Origin: Streptomyces nodosus | Lineage (GTDB): Bacteria; Actinomycetota; Actinomycetes; Streptomycetales; Streptomycetaceae | Direction of reading: 5' to 3' | DNA length: 64,000 nt | NCBI RefSeq assembly: GCF_008704995.1 | Contig: NZ_CP023747.1 | Location: forward strand, 3,312,501 to 3,376,500 | In this document: piece after piece, positions 49,854 through 60,058 of the stretch | Numbering within the stretch: the stretch's first letter is position 1 | How the letters are laid out: every line of letters begins with the position of its first letter | Notes under the pieces: generated by a model | What the model was told of the DNA's origin: nothing | Databases searched by the model: none | What the model saw: only the letters and a program-made list of their open reading frames with translations | Position numbers and translations under genes: made by a program

Positions 49854-50609
49854 ATGGGCAGGAGCCGCAGAACAATTCCGGAGGAGCTTCTGCTGCTGGC
49901 ACTGGACCCGGCCACGGGTACCACTGCGCAGCCGCAGTCGCTCGACCTGGGTCTGGCCGGAGCACAGCTAGTGGAGCTGGCGCTGGCCGGACGGATAGCC
50001 CCTGACGGGGATCGTATCGCCGTGGTGGTGCCACGGCCGACTGGAGATCCAACTCTGGACTCCGCGTTGGAGTTGCTGCGCAGGCGCGGCGCTCCGGTAC
50101 GCGCGGTCCACTGGATCGGCGGGCCGCGTCTCGGGCTGCGTCAGATCTACCTCTCGCACCTGGAGCGGTGCGGCATGGTTCAGGCCGTGCCCGGCCAGAT
50201 GTGCGGGGTGCTGCCGACGACGCGCTACCAGGCGACGGACACCGCCATCAGCCGGGAGATCAGGTCCCGGCTGGACTCCGCGATCCGCACCGGTGTGCCG
50301 CCGGACCCGCGGACCGCGGCGCTCGCCGCGCTGGCCCATGCGGTCGGTCTCGGCAAGCACCTGTACCCGGGCAACGAGGGACGCTCGTCCCGCTCCCGGC
50401 TGCGGGACCTGATCCGGCACGACCCCATGGGCGGCCTCGTGGCGCACGCCGTGATGGACGTCCAGAACGGCGCGGCCGCGCAACCACGTCGCGGCCCGGC
50501 CGGCCCGTCCGGCCGGCCGACGGGCGGAGTCAGGGGCGCCACGGAACCGGCCCGCGGAGTCCCGATGCAGCCGCGCCACGGATCCATGGCGCGGGTCGTG
50601 GCCCACTGA
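49854..50609 (+). CDS. GPP34-family phosphoinositide-binding-like protein
   Basis: 251 residues. GOLPH3/VPS74 (GPP34) core: IPEELLLLALDPATGTTAQP, LDLGLAGAQLVELALAGRI, and the C-terminal helical bundle (RTAALAALAHAVGLGKHLYP). The last 50 residues are a basic, Arg/Gly/Pro-rich tail. Bacterial members are frequent in Streptomyces; their role is unknown, possibly membrane association. RBS GGGAGG precedes the ATG at 49854. Divergent from the carboxypeptidase gene. Confidence 0.85.
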   Translation: MGRSRRTIPEELLLLALDPATGTTAQPQSLDLGLAGAQLVELALAGRIAPDGDRIAVVVPRPTGDPTLDSALELLRRRGAPVRAVHWIGGPRLGLRQIYLSHLERCGMVQAVPGQMCGVLPTTRYQATDTAISREIRSRLDSAIRTGVPPDPRTAALAALAHAVGLGKHLYPGNEGRSSRSRLRDLIRHDPMGGLVAHAVMDVQNGAAAQPRRGPAGPSGRPTGGVRGATEPARGVPMQPRHGSMARVVAH

Positions 50610-51030
50610 GCCGAAGCCCACAGCCCCGCGGGGCCATCGTCCGGTAGCCCGTCGGGGCCGTCGTCCGGGCCGGGCGGGATCGCCACGGCGGCCGGCCACC
50701 TCGGGCACCGGCCGCCCCGGACCCCGTACGGCCCGGGCACCGTACAACCCGGAACATGCACCCGGTCCGAGCCGGCACCGCAGTCCCGGTTCGGGAGCCG
50801 CCGGCCCGCACGGGGCGAGGAGACCGTACGTCCGGACGACGACACGGCCCCCTCGCCCCGCGCGGGCCCCTGCGGTGCCGCGCCCATGCCACGCCGCCGT
50901 CGCACCGCCCGCCCGAACGACGTGCGGAGTGCGCATATCCGCTGTTTCCCAGCGGAAGAAGGCAGCTTGGTGGCAATCTGCTGAGCAGCAGATACGCAAA
51001 GTAGAGGCAGGCAGCCGGAGGTGCGCGTCC
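50610..51030. other. 421-bp gap before the HTH gene, no gene seen
   Basis: No supported frame. The stretch from about 50930 (CGCATATCCGCTGTTTCCC) to 51000 is the least GC-rich part and likely holds the promoter of the HTH gene. Confidence 0.4.
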
Positions 51031-51889
51031 GTGGCGTCCAATGTCAATCCCACAGTCCGGCGGCGCCGGCTGGGCCAGGAGCTGCGCCGGCTCCGTGAAC
51101 TCAAGGGCATGACGGCCGAGGAGGTCGCGGAGAGGCTGCTCGTCTCCCAGTCGAAGATCAGCCGGCTGGAGAACGGCCGCCGCAGCATCAGCCAGCGCGA
51201 CGTCCGGGATCTGTGCGGGGTCTACGAGGTCGAGGACCAGCGGGTCGTCGACTCCCTGATGGAGATGGCTCGGGACTCCCGCCAGCAGGGCTGGTGGCAT
51301 GCGTTCGGGGACATCCCCTACAGCGTCTACATCGGCCTGGAGACCGACGCGGAGTCGCTGCGGGTGTACGAACCCCAGATCGTCACCGGCCTGTTTGCAG
51401 ACCCGCGCCTACGCCGAGGCGCTCATCGAGGGAGCCCTGCCCGAGACACCGCCGGCCGACATCGACAAGCGCGTCCAGGTGCGGATGCGCCGGCAGGAAC
51501 GCATCACCGCCGAGAACAACCCGCTCCGGCTGTGGCTGGTCCTGGACGAGGCCGCGCTGCGCCGGGTGGTGGGCAACCATCATGTGATGCGGGAGCAGTT
51601 GGAGCATCTGGTGGAGATGTCCCGGCTTCCGCACGTCACCGTGCAGGTGCTGCCGTTCGACGTGGGGGCGCACCCCGGGATCAACGGCCAGTACGCGATC
51701 CTCGAATTCGCGGACGCGGCCGATTCCAGCGTGGTGTACATGGAGGGCGTCACCAGTGACCTGTATCTGGAGAAGGCCCCCGATGTGCAGAAGTACGCCC
51801 TGATGTACGAGCATCTGAGGGCACAGGCCCTCAATGTGGAACAATCCCGTCAGTTCATCGCCAATGCGGCCAAGGACCATGCGCGTTGA
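51031..51889 (+). pseudogene. HTH-XRE/DUF5753 regulator, frameshifted
   Basis: From a GTG at 51031 the XRE helix-turn-helix is intact (LGQELRRLRELKGMTAEEVA, LLVSQSKISRLENGRRSISQ). The frame reads into YEPQIVTGLFADPRLRRG at about residue 120, which is off-family; one base less in TTT at 51394-51396 restores TGLLQTRAYAEALIEGALPE, continuing in the other frame through the DUF5753 domain (VTVQVLPFDVGAHPGINGQY, VVYMEGVTSDLYLEKAPDVQ) to 51889. It is therefore a single-base insertion in a WhiJ-like regulator, or a sequence error. Partner DUF397 follows. Confidence 0.8.
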
Positions 51890-52126
51890 GCGCACCCTTT
51901 CGACGAGCGGCGGATCTTACACCCATGCAACCTTCGAATAGAAGGCAGTAAGGGAATATGCCACCGGTCGAGTGAACGATCTCTCCATGCAGGGAAGTTG
52001 CCGAGTAGCGTGGATCACGCCATCAGCCGGACACGTTGGCGCGAATCGCGTCGCGGGCTGCACCCGGGAATTCCGCGACGCTAATGACAGCAACTCAGCA
52101 ACTCAGCAACTCGCTACGGAGTGAAC

Positions 52127-52315
52127 ATGGCAGTACTTCTGGGGGCCACGGAAACGTGGACCAAGTCGTCGTATTCCGGGGGCAACGGCGCGTGCGTCGA
52201 GGTCAAGTCGCCCACCACAACGGCACTCGACGTGCGTGACTCCAAGGCTCCCGAGGGGCCGGTCCTGGCCTTCCCCACCGACGCCTGGAACGCCTTCGTG
52301 GCGTCGATCAAGTAG
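52127..52315 (+). CDS. DUF397 protein (partner of HTH-DUF5753)
   Basis: 62 residues: TWTKSSYSGGNGACVEV, the DUF397 hallmark, followed by ALDVRDSKAPEGPVLAFPTD and WNAFVASIK. Such proteins are encoded next to WhiJ/HTH-DUF5753 regulators and act with them, probably as antagonists or toxin-like partners kept in check. The ATG at 52127 has GGAG at 5 nt. Its regulator is frameshifted here, so the pair may be out of balance. Confidence 0.9.
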   Translation: MAVLLGATETWTKSSYSGGNGACVEVKSPTTTALDVRDSKAPEGPVLAFPTDAWNAFVASIK

Positions 52316-52881
52316 CACCGCGCACCACAAGTCCATCCGCAGTACCGACAGCCCTCTCGACTGGCCCGCCGTCCCGGCCGAGGGGGCACGGGCTTTTCCG
52401 GGGCACGGTTCCCCTCGTGGGCCCCCACACCCGAACCGGCCCTCCGCACCGCCGGCCCCCCACACCCGACCGTCCACCACGCGCGACGACCGCGCCCGAC
52501 AGTCGGACGTACTCAGGGAGTCGGCATCGTCCGACCCCGACGGCTCCTCTCCCGGCCGTACGGGACCCGCATCCCGTAAGCCCGATCCCGATCCGGCCCG
52601 AGGGGCGATCGGATGTTGTCCCGGCTGGCGAAGTGCCCGCTCATGGTGTGTACCGCGTCGCGGACACGACAACCGCCTAACGCGTCAAGAGCGAGTAAAA
52701 TCGTTCGACTTTCTGATCCTCGTTCATATCCATGACCGTGAAAGGTCTTGACCGCCCGACCACCCCAAGGTTCAATCCCCCAAGTCCCCACTCCCGCACG
52801 GGGGCGCCGCCCGCGTCCGAGTACTGGCGAAGTGCCGTCCGGTATCTGCAGGTTCACAAGGCGGACCCCTGGAGGGGGCAT
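52316..52881. other. 566-bp gap before the symporter, no gene seen
   Basis: Contains only weak Pro/Arg-rich frames. A less GC-rich zone near 52690-52735 (GAGTAAAATCGTTCGACTTT) probably includes the symporter promoter. Confidence 0.4.
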
Positions 52882-54426
52882 ATGAACGGTCTCGACTGGA
52901 CCGTCCTGATCGCATACTTCGGCGTGATGACCGCGATCGGCGTCTGGTCCCACAAGCGCGTGGACACCGTCAGCGACTTCTTCACCGCGGGCGGCCGCAT
53001 GCCCTGGTGGCTGTCCGGCATCTCGCACCATATGTCGGGCTACAGCGCGGTGCTGTTCACGGCGTACGCCGGCATCGCCTACACCTACGGCGTCACGTCC
53101 TATGTCACCTTCGCGCTGCCCATCGCCATCGGCATCCTGCTCGGCGCCAAGCTGTTCGCGCCGCGCCTGAACCGGCTGCGCTCGCGGCTGCATATGGCCT
53201 CACCGCTGGAGTATCTGAAGGACCGCTACAACGTGCCCACCCAGCAGGCGCTGGCCTGGTCCGGCATTCTGCTGAAGATCGTGGACGTGGGCGCCAAATG
53301 GGCGGCGATCGCGACCCTGCTCAGCGTCTTCACCGGGATCACGCTGACCCAGGGCATCCTCATCACCGGCGGTATCACCGCGGTGTACTGCACGATCGGC
53401 GGTCTGTGGGCGGACGCCCTGACCGAACTGGGCCAGTTCCTCATCCAGTTGCTGGCGGGCGTGGCCATGCTGGTGGTCACCCTGAACAAGATCTCCGACC
53501 TGGGCGGTCTGTCGAAGGCGCTGGACTCGCCGAAGCTGCACGGCCATGAACACGGCTTCGCGGGCCCGTATGTGACGGTCTTCTTCATCGCCTATCTGTT
53601 CATCAAACTGTTCGAGTACAACGGTGGCATGTGGAACCAGGCCCAGCGCTACATGGCGACGGGCAGCGCCAAGGAGGCGACCCGGTCCGCGCTGCTGTCG
53701 GCGGGCCTGTGGTTCGTGTGGCCGGTCATCCTCTTCATCCCGATGTGGCTGTCCCCGCTCCTGGTCACCGCCGAGAAGCCGGACGGCTCCGACACCTACG
53801 GCCTGATGGCCGAACAGCTGCTGCCGCACGGTCTGCTGGGCCTGGTGGTCGTGGGCTTCTTCTCGCACACCATGGCCATGTGCTCCTCGGACGCCAACGC
53901 GATCGCCGCGGTCTTCACCCGGGACGTGGCCCCGGTGCTCTCCAGGGCGGCCCGGGCCTGGAACACCCGCACCGGCCTGATCGCCGGCCGGGTGACGACG
54001 GTCGCCTTCCTCGGCCTCTCCATGGCCGTGGCGACCCAGGTCGACTCCCCCACCTTCAAGGACATCATCACGGTGGTCATCAAGTGGGTGGCCGGTCTGA
54101 TGGGTCCGATCGCGATCCCGTTCATCCTCGGTCTGATGCGCCCGTTCCGCAGGTCAGGGCCCACGGCGGCGCTCGGCAGCTGGGGGGCCGGTCTGCTGGC
54201 GTTCTTCCTCGTCAACTACCACCTGGACTTCTCCCAGCGCACGGATGTGGCGCTGGAGTACCAGGTGGCGGCGCCGATGGCGGTCTCGCTGGTGCTGTAC
54301 ATCCTGATCGGCCTGGTGAAGCCGGAGAACACCCCGGAGCGGGACCGGATCATCGAGACGCTGAACACCGAGGACGACGGGACGGCGGCGACCGTGCCGA
54401 CCCAGGTGGGGAGCGGCGGAGCCTGA
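52882..54426 (+). CDS. Sodium:solute symporter (SSS family)
   Basis: 514 residues, about 13 membrane helices. Family features: LDWTVLIAYFGVMTAIGVWS at helix 1, DTVSDFFTAGGRMPWWLSGI (the typical FxxGGR linker), and FIAYLFIKLFEYNGGMWNQA with QRYMATGSAKEA (the Q/N-R signature). It imports a sugar, inositol-like or other small solute with sodium. The ATG at 52882 (GGAGG at 6 nt) is preferred to an upstream in-frame ATG because helix 1 starts at once. Convergent with the ADP-ribosylglycohydrolase-like gene. Substrate not predictable. Confidence 0.88.
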   Translation: MNGLDWTVLIAYFGVMTAIGVWSHKRVDTVSDFFTAGGRMPWWLSGISHHMSGYSAVLFTAYAGIAYTYGVTSYVTFALPIAIGILLGAKLFAPRLNRLRSRLHMASPLEYLKDRYNVPTQQALAWSGILLKIVDVGAKWAAIATLLSVFTGITLTQGILITGGITAVYCTIGGLWADALTELGQFLIQLLAGVAMLVVTLNKISDLGGLSKALDSPKLHGHEHGFAGPYVTVFFIAYLFIKLFEYNGGMWNQAQRYMATGSAKEATRSALLSAGLWFVWPVILFIPMWLSPLLVTAEKPDGSDTYGLMAEQLLPHGLLGLVVVGFFSHTMAMCSSDANAIAAVFTRDVAPVLSRAARAWNTRTGLIAGRVTTVAFLGLSMAVATQVDSPTFKDIITVVIKWVAGLMGPIAIPFILGLMRPFRRSGPTAALGSWGAGLLAFFLVNYHLDFSQRTDVALEYQVAAPMAVSLVLYILIGLVKPENTPERDRIIETLNTEDDGTAATVPTQVGSGGA

Positions 54427-54540
54427 GCACCGGGCCGCTCGCACCGGGCCGGGGCTCTACGGTCCGCCCGGCCCGCCCGGCCCGCCGGTCCGGGGCCGGG
54501 CCCCCGGGACGGTGACGGGCCCCAGGACGGTGAGGGCGCC

Positions 54541-55716
54541 TCACGCCCGGGGATAGCGCGCCAGCCACCCCGGCGACGCCCGGCCGGGACCGTGCAGCGC
54601 GGCGCCCTGGGTCATCTCCATGGCGAAGTCGTCCGCCAGCACCAGCAGCGTGGGACGGCCCTCCAGCTCGGCCAGCCAGGCCGGCGGGAGGGCCGTCTCC
54701 CCGTACAGGGCGCCGAGCAGCCCGCCGGCCAGCACGCCAGCGGCACCCGAAGGACCCCCGTGGTTCACCGCGAGGCACAGCCCGTGCCGTACGTCCTCCG
54801 CCACCAGCGCGCAGTACACCGCGGCGGCCAGCACCCCTGTCGCCGTACCGCCCCCGGCGAACTCCTCGACCCGGGCCGGCGTGGGCAGGCCCTGCCGCAC
54901 GGCGCCCAGCGCGTGCTGCAGGGCGTCGGCGACCGGCTGCTGACCCGGCAGCGGGGCCAGCAGCCCGAGGGCCTGCTGCACGGCCGCGTCCAGACTCTCG
55001 CCACGGGCCAGCGCATGCACGATCACCGCATAGGCGCCCGCGGTGAGATACGCCGTGGGATGGCCGTGCGTCTGCGCGGCGCACTCGACCGCGAGTTGCA
55101 GCACCAGCCGGGGTTCCCAGCCGACGAGCAGCCCGAAGGGCGCCGACCGGGCGGCTGCCCCGGGCCCCGTCTCGCCGGGGTTCTTGGGCGCGTCCGGGGT
55201 GCCCATGACGGTGTCCCCGAGGCCGAGCAGACAGGACCGGGCCGGGGAGCGACGGGCGTACAGCCACTCCTCGCGGGCCAGCCAGCCGTCGCCCTTGCGG
55301 CGCTCGTCCGGTCCCCAGTCCCGCTGGGTGGCCGCCCAGCGCAGATACGCACGGTGCAGATCGGTCGGCGGATGCCAGGCGCCGGTGTCACGGCGTACCT
55401 GGGCGCGGATCAGCCCGTCCACGGAGAACAGCGTGAGCTGGGTCAGATGGCTGATCGCGCCGCGCCGGCCGAACCTGGACGCGAGATCGCTCAGCCCCTG
55501 CCGGCCGTGCTCCTCCCGGATCTCCTCCAGGGAGAGCCCGTCGAGCGGCGCGCCCAGGGCGTCACCGACGGCCACACCGAGCAGCGTCCCGCGTACCCGG
55601 CTGCGGAAGTCCTGCTGCTCGGTGCGCCCCCAGACGGCACCGGCTGTCGCACCCACACAGGCCTCCTCAGGGCGCCGTACGTCCGACAGTCCAGCACTGT
55701 AATCGACCGCGGACAT
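54541..55716 (-). CDS. ADP-ribosylglycohydrolase homologue lacking metal motifs
   Basis: 391 residues, DraG/ARH fold: RGTLLGVAVGDALGAPLDGL near the N-terminus and a helical bundle. In active members the first metal motif reads ITDDTQxTLF and the last N-H-x-G-D-S-D-S-TG. Here they read AISHLTQLTLFSVDGLI and AVNHGGPSGAAGVLAG. All the usual Asp ligands (TDD and DSD) are replaced, while flanking residues are kept. It is therefore probably a pseudo-enzyme that may bind ADP-ribose or a protein partner but should not hydrolyse. The gene ends 61 bp upstream (5') of nothing on its strand; fbiC precedes it by 61 bp, so they may be co-transcribed. Confidence 0.85.
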   Translation of the reverse strand: MSAVDYSAGLSDVRRPEEACVGATAGAVWGRTEQQDFRSRVRGTLLGVAVGDALGAPLDGLSLEEIREEHGRQGLSDLASRFGRRGAISHLTQLTLFSVDGLIRAQVRRDTGAWHPPTDLHRAYLRWAATQRDWGPDERRKGDGWLAREEWLYARRSPARSCLLGLGDTVMGTPDAPKNPGETGPGAAARSAPFGLLVGWEPRLVLQLAVECAAQTHGHPTAYLTAGAYAVIVHALARGESLDAAVQQALGLLAPLPGQQPVADALQHALGAVRQGLPTPARVEEFAGGGTATGVLAAAVYCALVAEDVRHGLCLAVNHGGPSGAAGVLAGGLLGALYGETALPPAWLAELEGRPTLLVLADDFAMEMTQGAALHGPGRASPGWLARYPRA

Positions 55717-55777
55717 CGGGTTGAGGCGGTCACGTCACACTTGCGTGGATCTTCGGAGCACATGCCCGGGCGCCGGC

Positions 55778-58366
55778 TCAGCCCTCCAGCACCGGCAGGA
55801 GCTCCGGCAGATGGCCGTCCGAGGCGGCGGCCGTGCGCCGGCGTTCCTCCGGGACCTCGCCGTACAGCGTGGTGCGGGGCCTGGCCGGACGGCCCGCCGC
55901 CTCGGCCACCGCGACCAGGTCCCGCACCGACTTGTAGGAGCCGTAGGAGGAGCCCGCCATCCGGGAGATGGTCTCCTCCATCAGGGTGCCGCCCAGGTCG
56001 TCGGCGCCGGAGCGCAGCATCTCCGCGGCGCCCTCCGCGCCGAGTTTCACCCAGCTGGTCTGGATGTGAGGGATGTGGGGGTGCAGCAGCAGTCGTGCCA
56101 TCGCCGTCACCGCGCGGTTGTCGCGCATCGTCGGGCCGGGCCGGGCGATGCCCGCCAGATAGACCGGGGCGTTGGTGTGGACGAAGGGGAGGGTGACGAA
56201 CTCGGTGAAGCCGCCGGTCCGCTGCTGGATGCGGGCCAGGGTGCGCAGATGGCCGAGCCAGTGGCGGGGCTGGTCGACATGGCCGTACATCATCGTCGAC
56301 GAGGAGCGGATGCCCAGCTCATGGGCGGTCGTCACCACCTCGATCCAGGTGGCCGCCGGCAGCTTGCCCTTGGTCAGGACCCAGCGGACCTCGTCGTCCA
56401 GGATCTCGGCCGCCGTGCCGGGGATGGTGTCGAGGCCCGCCTCCTTCGCCGCGGTGAGCCACTCCCGGATCGACAGTCCGGTGCGGGTCGCGCCGTTGAC
56501 CACCTCCATGGGGGAGAAGGCGTGCACATGCATGCCGGGGACGCGTTCCTTCACCGCCCGGGCGATGTCGAAGTAGGCGGTGCCGGGCAGGTCGGGGTGG
56601 ATCCCGCCCTGCATGCAGACCTCCACCGCGCCGACCTCCCAGGCCTGCTGGGCCCGGTCGGCGACCTGGTCCAGGGAGAGGGTGTAGGCGTCGGCGTCGG
56701 TGCGGCGCTGGGCGAACGCGCAGAAGCGGCAGCCGGTGTAGCAGACATTGGTGAAGTTGATGTTCCGGGTGACGATATAGGTGACCTCGTCGCCGACCAC
56801 GGACCTGCGGACGTCGTCGGCCACCGCGCACAGCGCGTCCAGCGCCGGGCCGTCCGCGTGCAGCAGGGCGAGCGCCTGGTCGTCCGTCAGCCGCGTCGGG
56901 TCGTCGGCGGCCGTGCGCAGCGCCTCCCGGACATCGGTGTCGATGCGTTCCGGCGCCATGCCCGGGGCGGCGGCCTCCCGCAGCGCCTCCCAGTCGCCGT
57001 ACACCTCGTCGAAGTCGTCCCGGCGGTCGCCGGTGCGTCCCTCGGTGTCGATCGAGCGGTGCAGGTCGGTGCGGCCGGACGGCTGGAACACCTCGTCCGG
57101 TTCCTGCCAGGGGTGGCCCTCGACGACCGCGTCCGGACGGGCCAGGCCGGTTTCCGGGTCCGCCAGCGCCCGCAGGTGCGGCAGCAGCCGGGGGTCCAGC
57201 CACGGCTCGCCGCGTCGCACGAACTCCGGGTAGACACAGAGGCGTTCGCGCAGTTCGAAGCCGGCCGCCCGGGACCGCTCGGCCAGCCGCTCGATCTCCG
57301 GCCAGGGGCGTTCCGGGTTCACATGGTCGATGGTCAGCGGCGAGACCCCGCCCCAGTCGTCGATGCCGGCGCCGATGAGCCGCTCATGGGCGTCCTCGAC
57401 CAGGTTGGGCGGCGCCTGGAGGCAGGCGCTCGGGCCCATCAGATGGCGGGCCACGGCCACCGTGGCGACCAGCTCGTCCAGTTCCGCGTCCGGTGCCGCG
57501 CGCATCGCCGTGTCCGGCTTGGCGCGGAAGTTCTGGATGATCAGCTCCTGGACGCCGTGGTACGCCCGCGCCACCTTCCGCAGCGCGAACAGCGACTCGG
57601 CGCGCTCCTCGTAGGTCTCGCCGATGCCGATCAGGATCCCGCTGGTGAAGGGGACCGAGGAACGTCCGGCGTCCTCCAGGACCCGCAGCCGGACGGCCGG
57701 TTCCTTGTCCGGAGAGCCGTAATGCGGGCCGCCCGGCTCCGACCACAGCCGGGTCGCGGTGGTCTCCAGCATCATGCCCATCGACGGGGCGACCGGCTTG
57801 AGGCGCTGGAAGTCGGTCCAGGACATCACCCCGGGGTTGAGGTGAGGCAGCAGGCCCGTCTCCTCCAGGATGCGGATGGAGATGGCGCGCACATAGGCGA
57901 TGGTGTCGTCGTAGCCGTGCGCGTCCAGCCACTCGCGGGCCTCGGGCCAGCGGTCCTCCGGCTTGTCGCCCAGCGTGATCAGGGCTTCCTTGCAGCCGAG
58001 GGCGGCACCCTTGCGGGCGATGTCGAGCACCTCGTCGGGGGACAGGAACATCCCGTGCCCGGCGCGGCGCAGCTTGCCGGGCACCGTGACGAAGGTGCAG
58101 TAGTGGCACTTGTCCCGGCACAGACGGGTGAGCGGGACGAAGACGCTCTTGGAGTAGGTGATGACATGGGGCCTGCCCGCCGCCTCGAGGCCCGCGTCCC
58201 TCACCCGGGCGGCCGAGGCGGCCAGATCCTCGAGGTCCGCACCACGGGCCTGGAGCAGTACGGCGGCCTCGGTGACGTCGAGCGCGACGCCGTCCCGGGC
58301 ACGTTTGAGGGCGCGACGCATGGAGTTCTCGGTGGGGCCGGTTCCGGAGGTCGCGGAAGTCGTCAT
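55778..58366 (-). CDS. fbiC: FO synthase, bifunctional CofG/CofH
   Basis: 862 residues. Makes FO, the deazaflavin core of cofactor F420, from a tyrosine-derived radical adduct and a ribityl uracil. Two radical-SAM halves: the N-terminal CofG half with CRDKCHYC (C83, C87, C90) and the C-terminal CofH half with CYTGCRFC near residue 540. Other conserved parts are [20 protein letters not shown] and [15 protein letters not shown]. Length is standard for actinobacterial FbiC. It is divergent from the PHP gene and 61 bp upstream of the pseudo-ADP-ribosylglycohydrolase gene. The ATG at 58366 directly follows GGAGG, so the transcript might be short-leadered. Confidence 0.96.
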   Translation of the reverse strand: MTTSATSGTGPTENSMRRALKRARDGVALDVTEAAVLLQARGADLEDLAASAARVRDAGLEAAGRPHVITYSKSVFVPLTRLCRDKCHYCTFVTVPGKLRRAGHGMFLSPDEVLDIARKGAALGCKEALITLGDKPEDRWPEAREWLDAHGYDDTIAYVRAISIRILEETGLLPHLNPGVMSWTDFQRLKPVAPSMGMMLETTATRLWSEPGGPHYGSPDKEPAVRLRVLEDAGRSSVPFTSGILIGIGETYEERAESLFALRKVARAYHGVQELIIQNFRAKPDTAMRAAPDAELDELVATVAVARHLMGPSACLQAPPNLVEDAHERLIGAGIDDWGGVSPLTIDHVNPERPWPEIERLAERSRAAGFELRERLCVYPEFVRRGEPWLDPRLLPHLRALADPETGLARPDAVVEGHPWQEPDEVFQPSGRTDLHRSIDTEGRTGDRRDDFDEVYGDWEALREAAAPGMAPERIDTDVREALRTAADDPTRLTDDQALALLHADGPALDALCAVADDVRRSVVGDEVTYIVTRNINFTNVCYTGCRFCAFAQRRTDADAYTLSLDQVADRAQQAWEVGAVEVCMQGGIHPDLPGTAYFDIARAVKERVPGMHVHAFSPMEVVNGATRTGLSIREWLTAAKEAGLDTIPGTAAEILDDEVRWVLTKGKLPAATWIEVVTTAHELGIRSSSTMMYGHVDQPRHWLGHLRTLARIQQRTGGFTEFVTLPFVHTNAPVYLAGIARPGPTMRDNRAVTAMARLLLHPHIPHIQTSWVKLGAEGAAEMLRSGADDLGGTLMEETISRMAGSSYGSYKSVRDLVAVAEAAGRPARPRTTLYGEVPEERRRTAAASDGHLPELLPVLEG

Positions 58367-58467
58367 CCTCCGAGCATACGTTTGTGGTGATCAGGTCATA
58401 CAGGGCGCACTGCGGCCGATGGGGCGCCCCCGCACCACCCCTCTCACCCGACCCCGGGAGCACCGGC

Positions 58468-59988
58468 ATGTGCAAGGACGACCACGGCATCGGCAGACGC
58501 GCGCTGTTGGTGACGGGCGCGGCCGCCGCCCTTACGTTGGGAACCGTGAGCTTCCCCGACGGCCCCGCCGCAGCGGCGGCGGGCGGCACGGAGACGAGGA
58601 CGGTGCGCGGCACGCTGCCGCCCGGCGCCCCCGACTTCGTCCACCTCCCGGTGGACGTCCCCCCGGGCGTCCGCGAGATCAAGGTCGCCTACACCTACGA
58701 CCGGCCGTCCGTCCCGGCCGGAACCCCGGGCAACGCCCTGGACATCGGTATCTTCGACGAGCGCGGCACCGACCTGGGCGGCAGGGGCTTCCGCGGCTGG
58801 TCCGGCGGTGCGCGCCCGGAGTTCTTCGTCCGGGCGGACGACGCCACCCCGGGCTACATCCCGGGCCCGGTCCGCGCCGGCACCTGGCACATCGTGCTGG
58901 GCCCCTACACGGTGGCGCCACAGGGTCTTTCGTACCAGGTGACGATCACGCTGATCTACGGCGAGCCCGGCCGCACCCCGGAGCCCGGGTACCCGCCGTC
59001 CCGGGTCGAGGGCCGGGGCCGCGCCTGGTACCGCGGCGACTGCCACATCCACTCCTGGTACTCGGACGGCCGCCGTACGCCCGCACAGATCGCGGAGCAG
59101 GCCCGGGCGGCGGGCCTGGACTTCATCAACTCCTCGGACCACAACACCCATGCCTCGCATCCGCACTGGGCCGGCCTGGCGGGCGACGATCTGCTGATCA
59201 TGCTGGGCGAGGAGGTGACCACCCGGAACGGCCATCTGGTGGCACTGGGCACCGACCCCGGCACCTTCGTCGACTGGCGCTACCGGGCGCGGGACAACCG
59301 CTTCGGCCGTATCGCCGAGGAGATCCGGCGGGCGGGCGGTCTGGTGGTGCCGGCCCATCCGCACGCCGGCTGTATCGGCTGCGCCTGGAAGTTCGGCTTC
59401 GCCGAGGCGGACGCGGTGGAGGTGTGGAACGGCCCCTACACGCCGGACGACGAGGTGGCGCTCGCCGAGTGGGACAACACCCTGGTGGCATCGGTCCGGG
59501 AGGGCCGTGCCCGATGGCTGCCGGCGATGGGCAACAGCGACGCGCACCGTGCCCCCGACACGATCGGCAGCCCCCAGACGGTGGTCCTCGCCGACGAGTT
59601 GAGCCGCCGGGCCGTCCAGGAAGGCATCCGGGCGGGCCGCTCGTACATCGCCGAGTCGAAGAACGTCTCGCTGACCTTCACGGCGACCGGGGGCCGCGGC
59701 GAGCACGCGGGCATCGGCGGACGGTTGCCGGTGGACCCCGACACCCCGGTCACGGTCCGCGTGGCGGCACGGGGTGTGCCCCGCTGCACGGTCCGCCTCG
59801 TCACCGACCAGGGCGTGCTCCTCACCAGCGGTCCGCTGCCGGTGTCGGGCGAGGGCACCATGGAGTGGACGACGACTCCGTCGCACGCGGCGTACGTACG
59901 GGCGGAGTTGCGCCATGAGACGGCGGCGGGTCCCGTGCCGGGGGCGGCGGCCGCGCTGACCAACCCGATCTTCCTGGGCCGGCGATGA
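58468..59988 (+). CDS. Tat-exported PHP/CehA-type metallohydrolase
   Basis: 506 residues. The N-terminus (GIGRRALLVTGAAAALTLGT) is a twin-arginine signal with Ala-rich end. The mature protein has a beta-sandwich part and then a PHP domain with the metal residues in GDCHIHSWYSDG, INSSDHNTH, VPAHPHAGC and GNSDAHRAPD. CehA/McbA-type enzymes of this group hydrolyse phosphoesters or carbamates; the substrate here is unknown. The ATG at 58468 has GGGAG at 7 nt. It is divergent from fbiC. Confidence 0.88.
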   Translation: MCKDDHGIGRRALLVTGAAAALTLGTVSFPDGPAAAAAGGTETRTVRGTLPPGAPDFVHLPVDVPPGVREIKVAYTYDRPSVPAGTPGNALDIGIFDERGTDLGGRGFRGWSGGARPEFFVRADDATPGYIPGPVRAGTWHIVLGPYTVAPQGLSYQVTITLIYGEPGRTPEPGYPPSRVEGRGRAWYRGDCHIHSWYSDGRRTPAQIAEQARAAGLDFINSSDHNTHASHPHWAGLAGDDLLIMLGEEVTTRNGHLVALGTDPGTFVDWRYRARDNRFGRIAEEIRRAGGLVVPAHPHAGCIGCAWKFGFAEADAVEVWNGPYTPDDEVALAEWDNTLVASVREGRARWLPAMGNSDAHRAPDTIGSPQTVVLADELSRRAVQEGIRAGRSYIAESKNVSLTFTATGGRGEHAGIGGRLPVDPDTPVTVRVAARGVPRCTVRLVTDQGVLLTSGPLPVSGEGTMEWTTTPSHAAYVRAELRHETAAGPVPGAAAALTNPIFLGRR

Positions 59989-60058
59989 CGGTCCGTTCAC
60001 CCGGCACAGGGCCCGTACGGCCTTCCCACGACCGGCACGACGAGAACAGGACCACGCG

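Noticed and set aside
47680..49971. Very long plus-strand open frame of Pro/Ser/Ala-rich protein
   Set aside because: It is the complement of the carboxypeptidase low-complexity region; high GC keeps the antisense frame open. The minus strand has the RBS, membrane helix and catalytic motifs.
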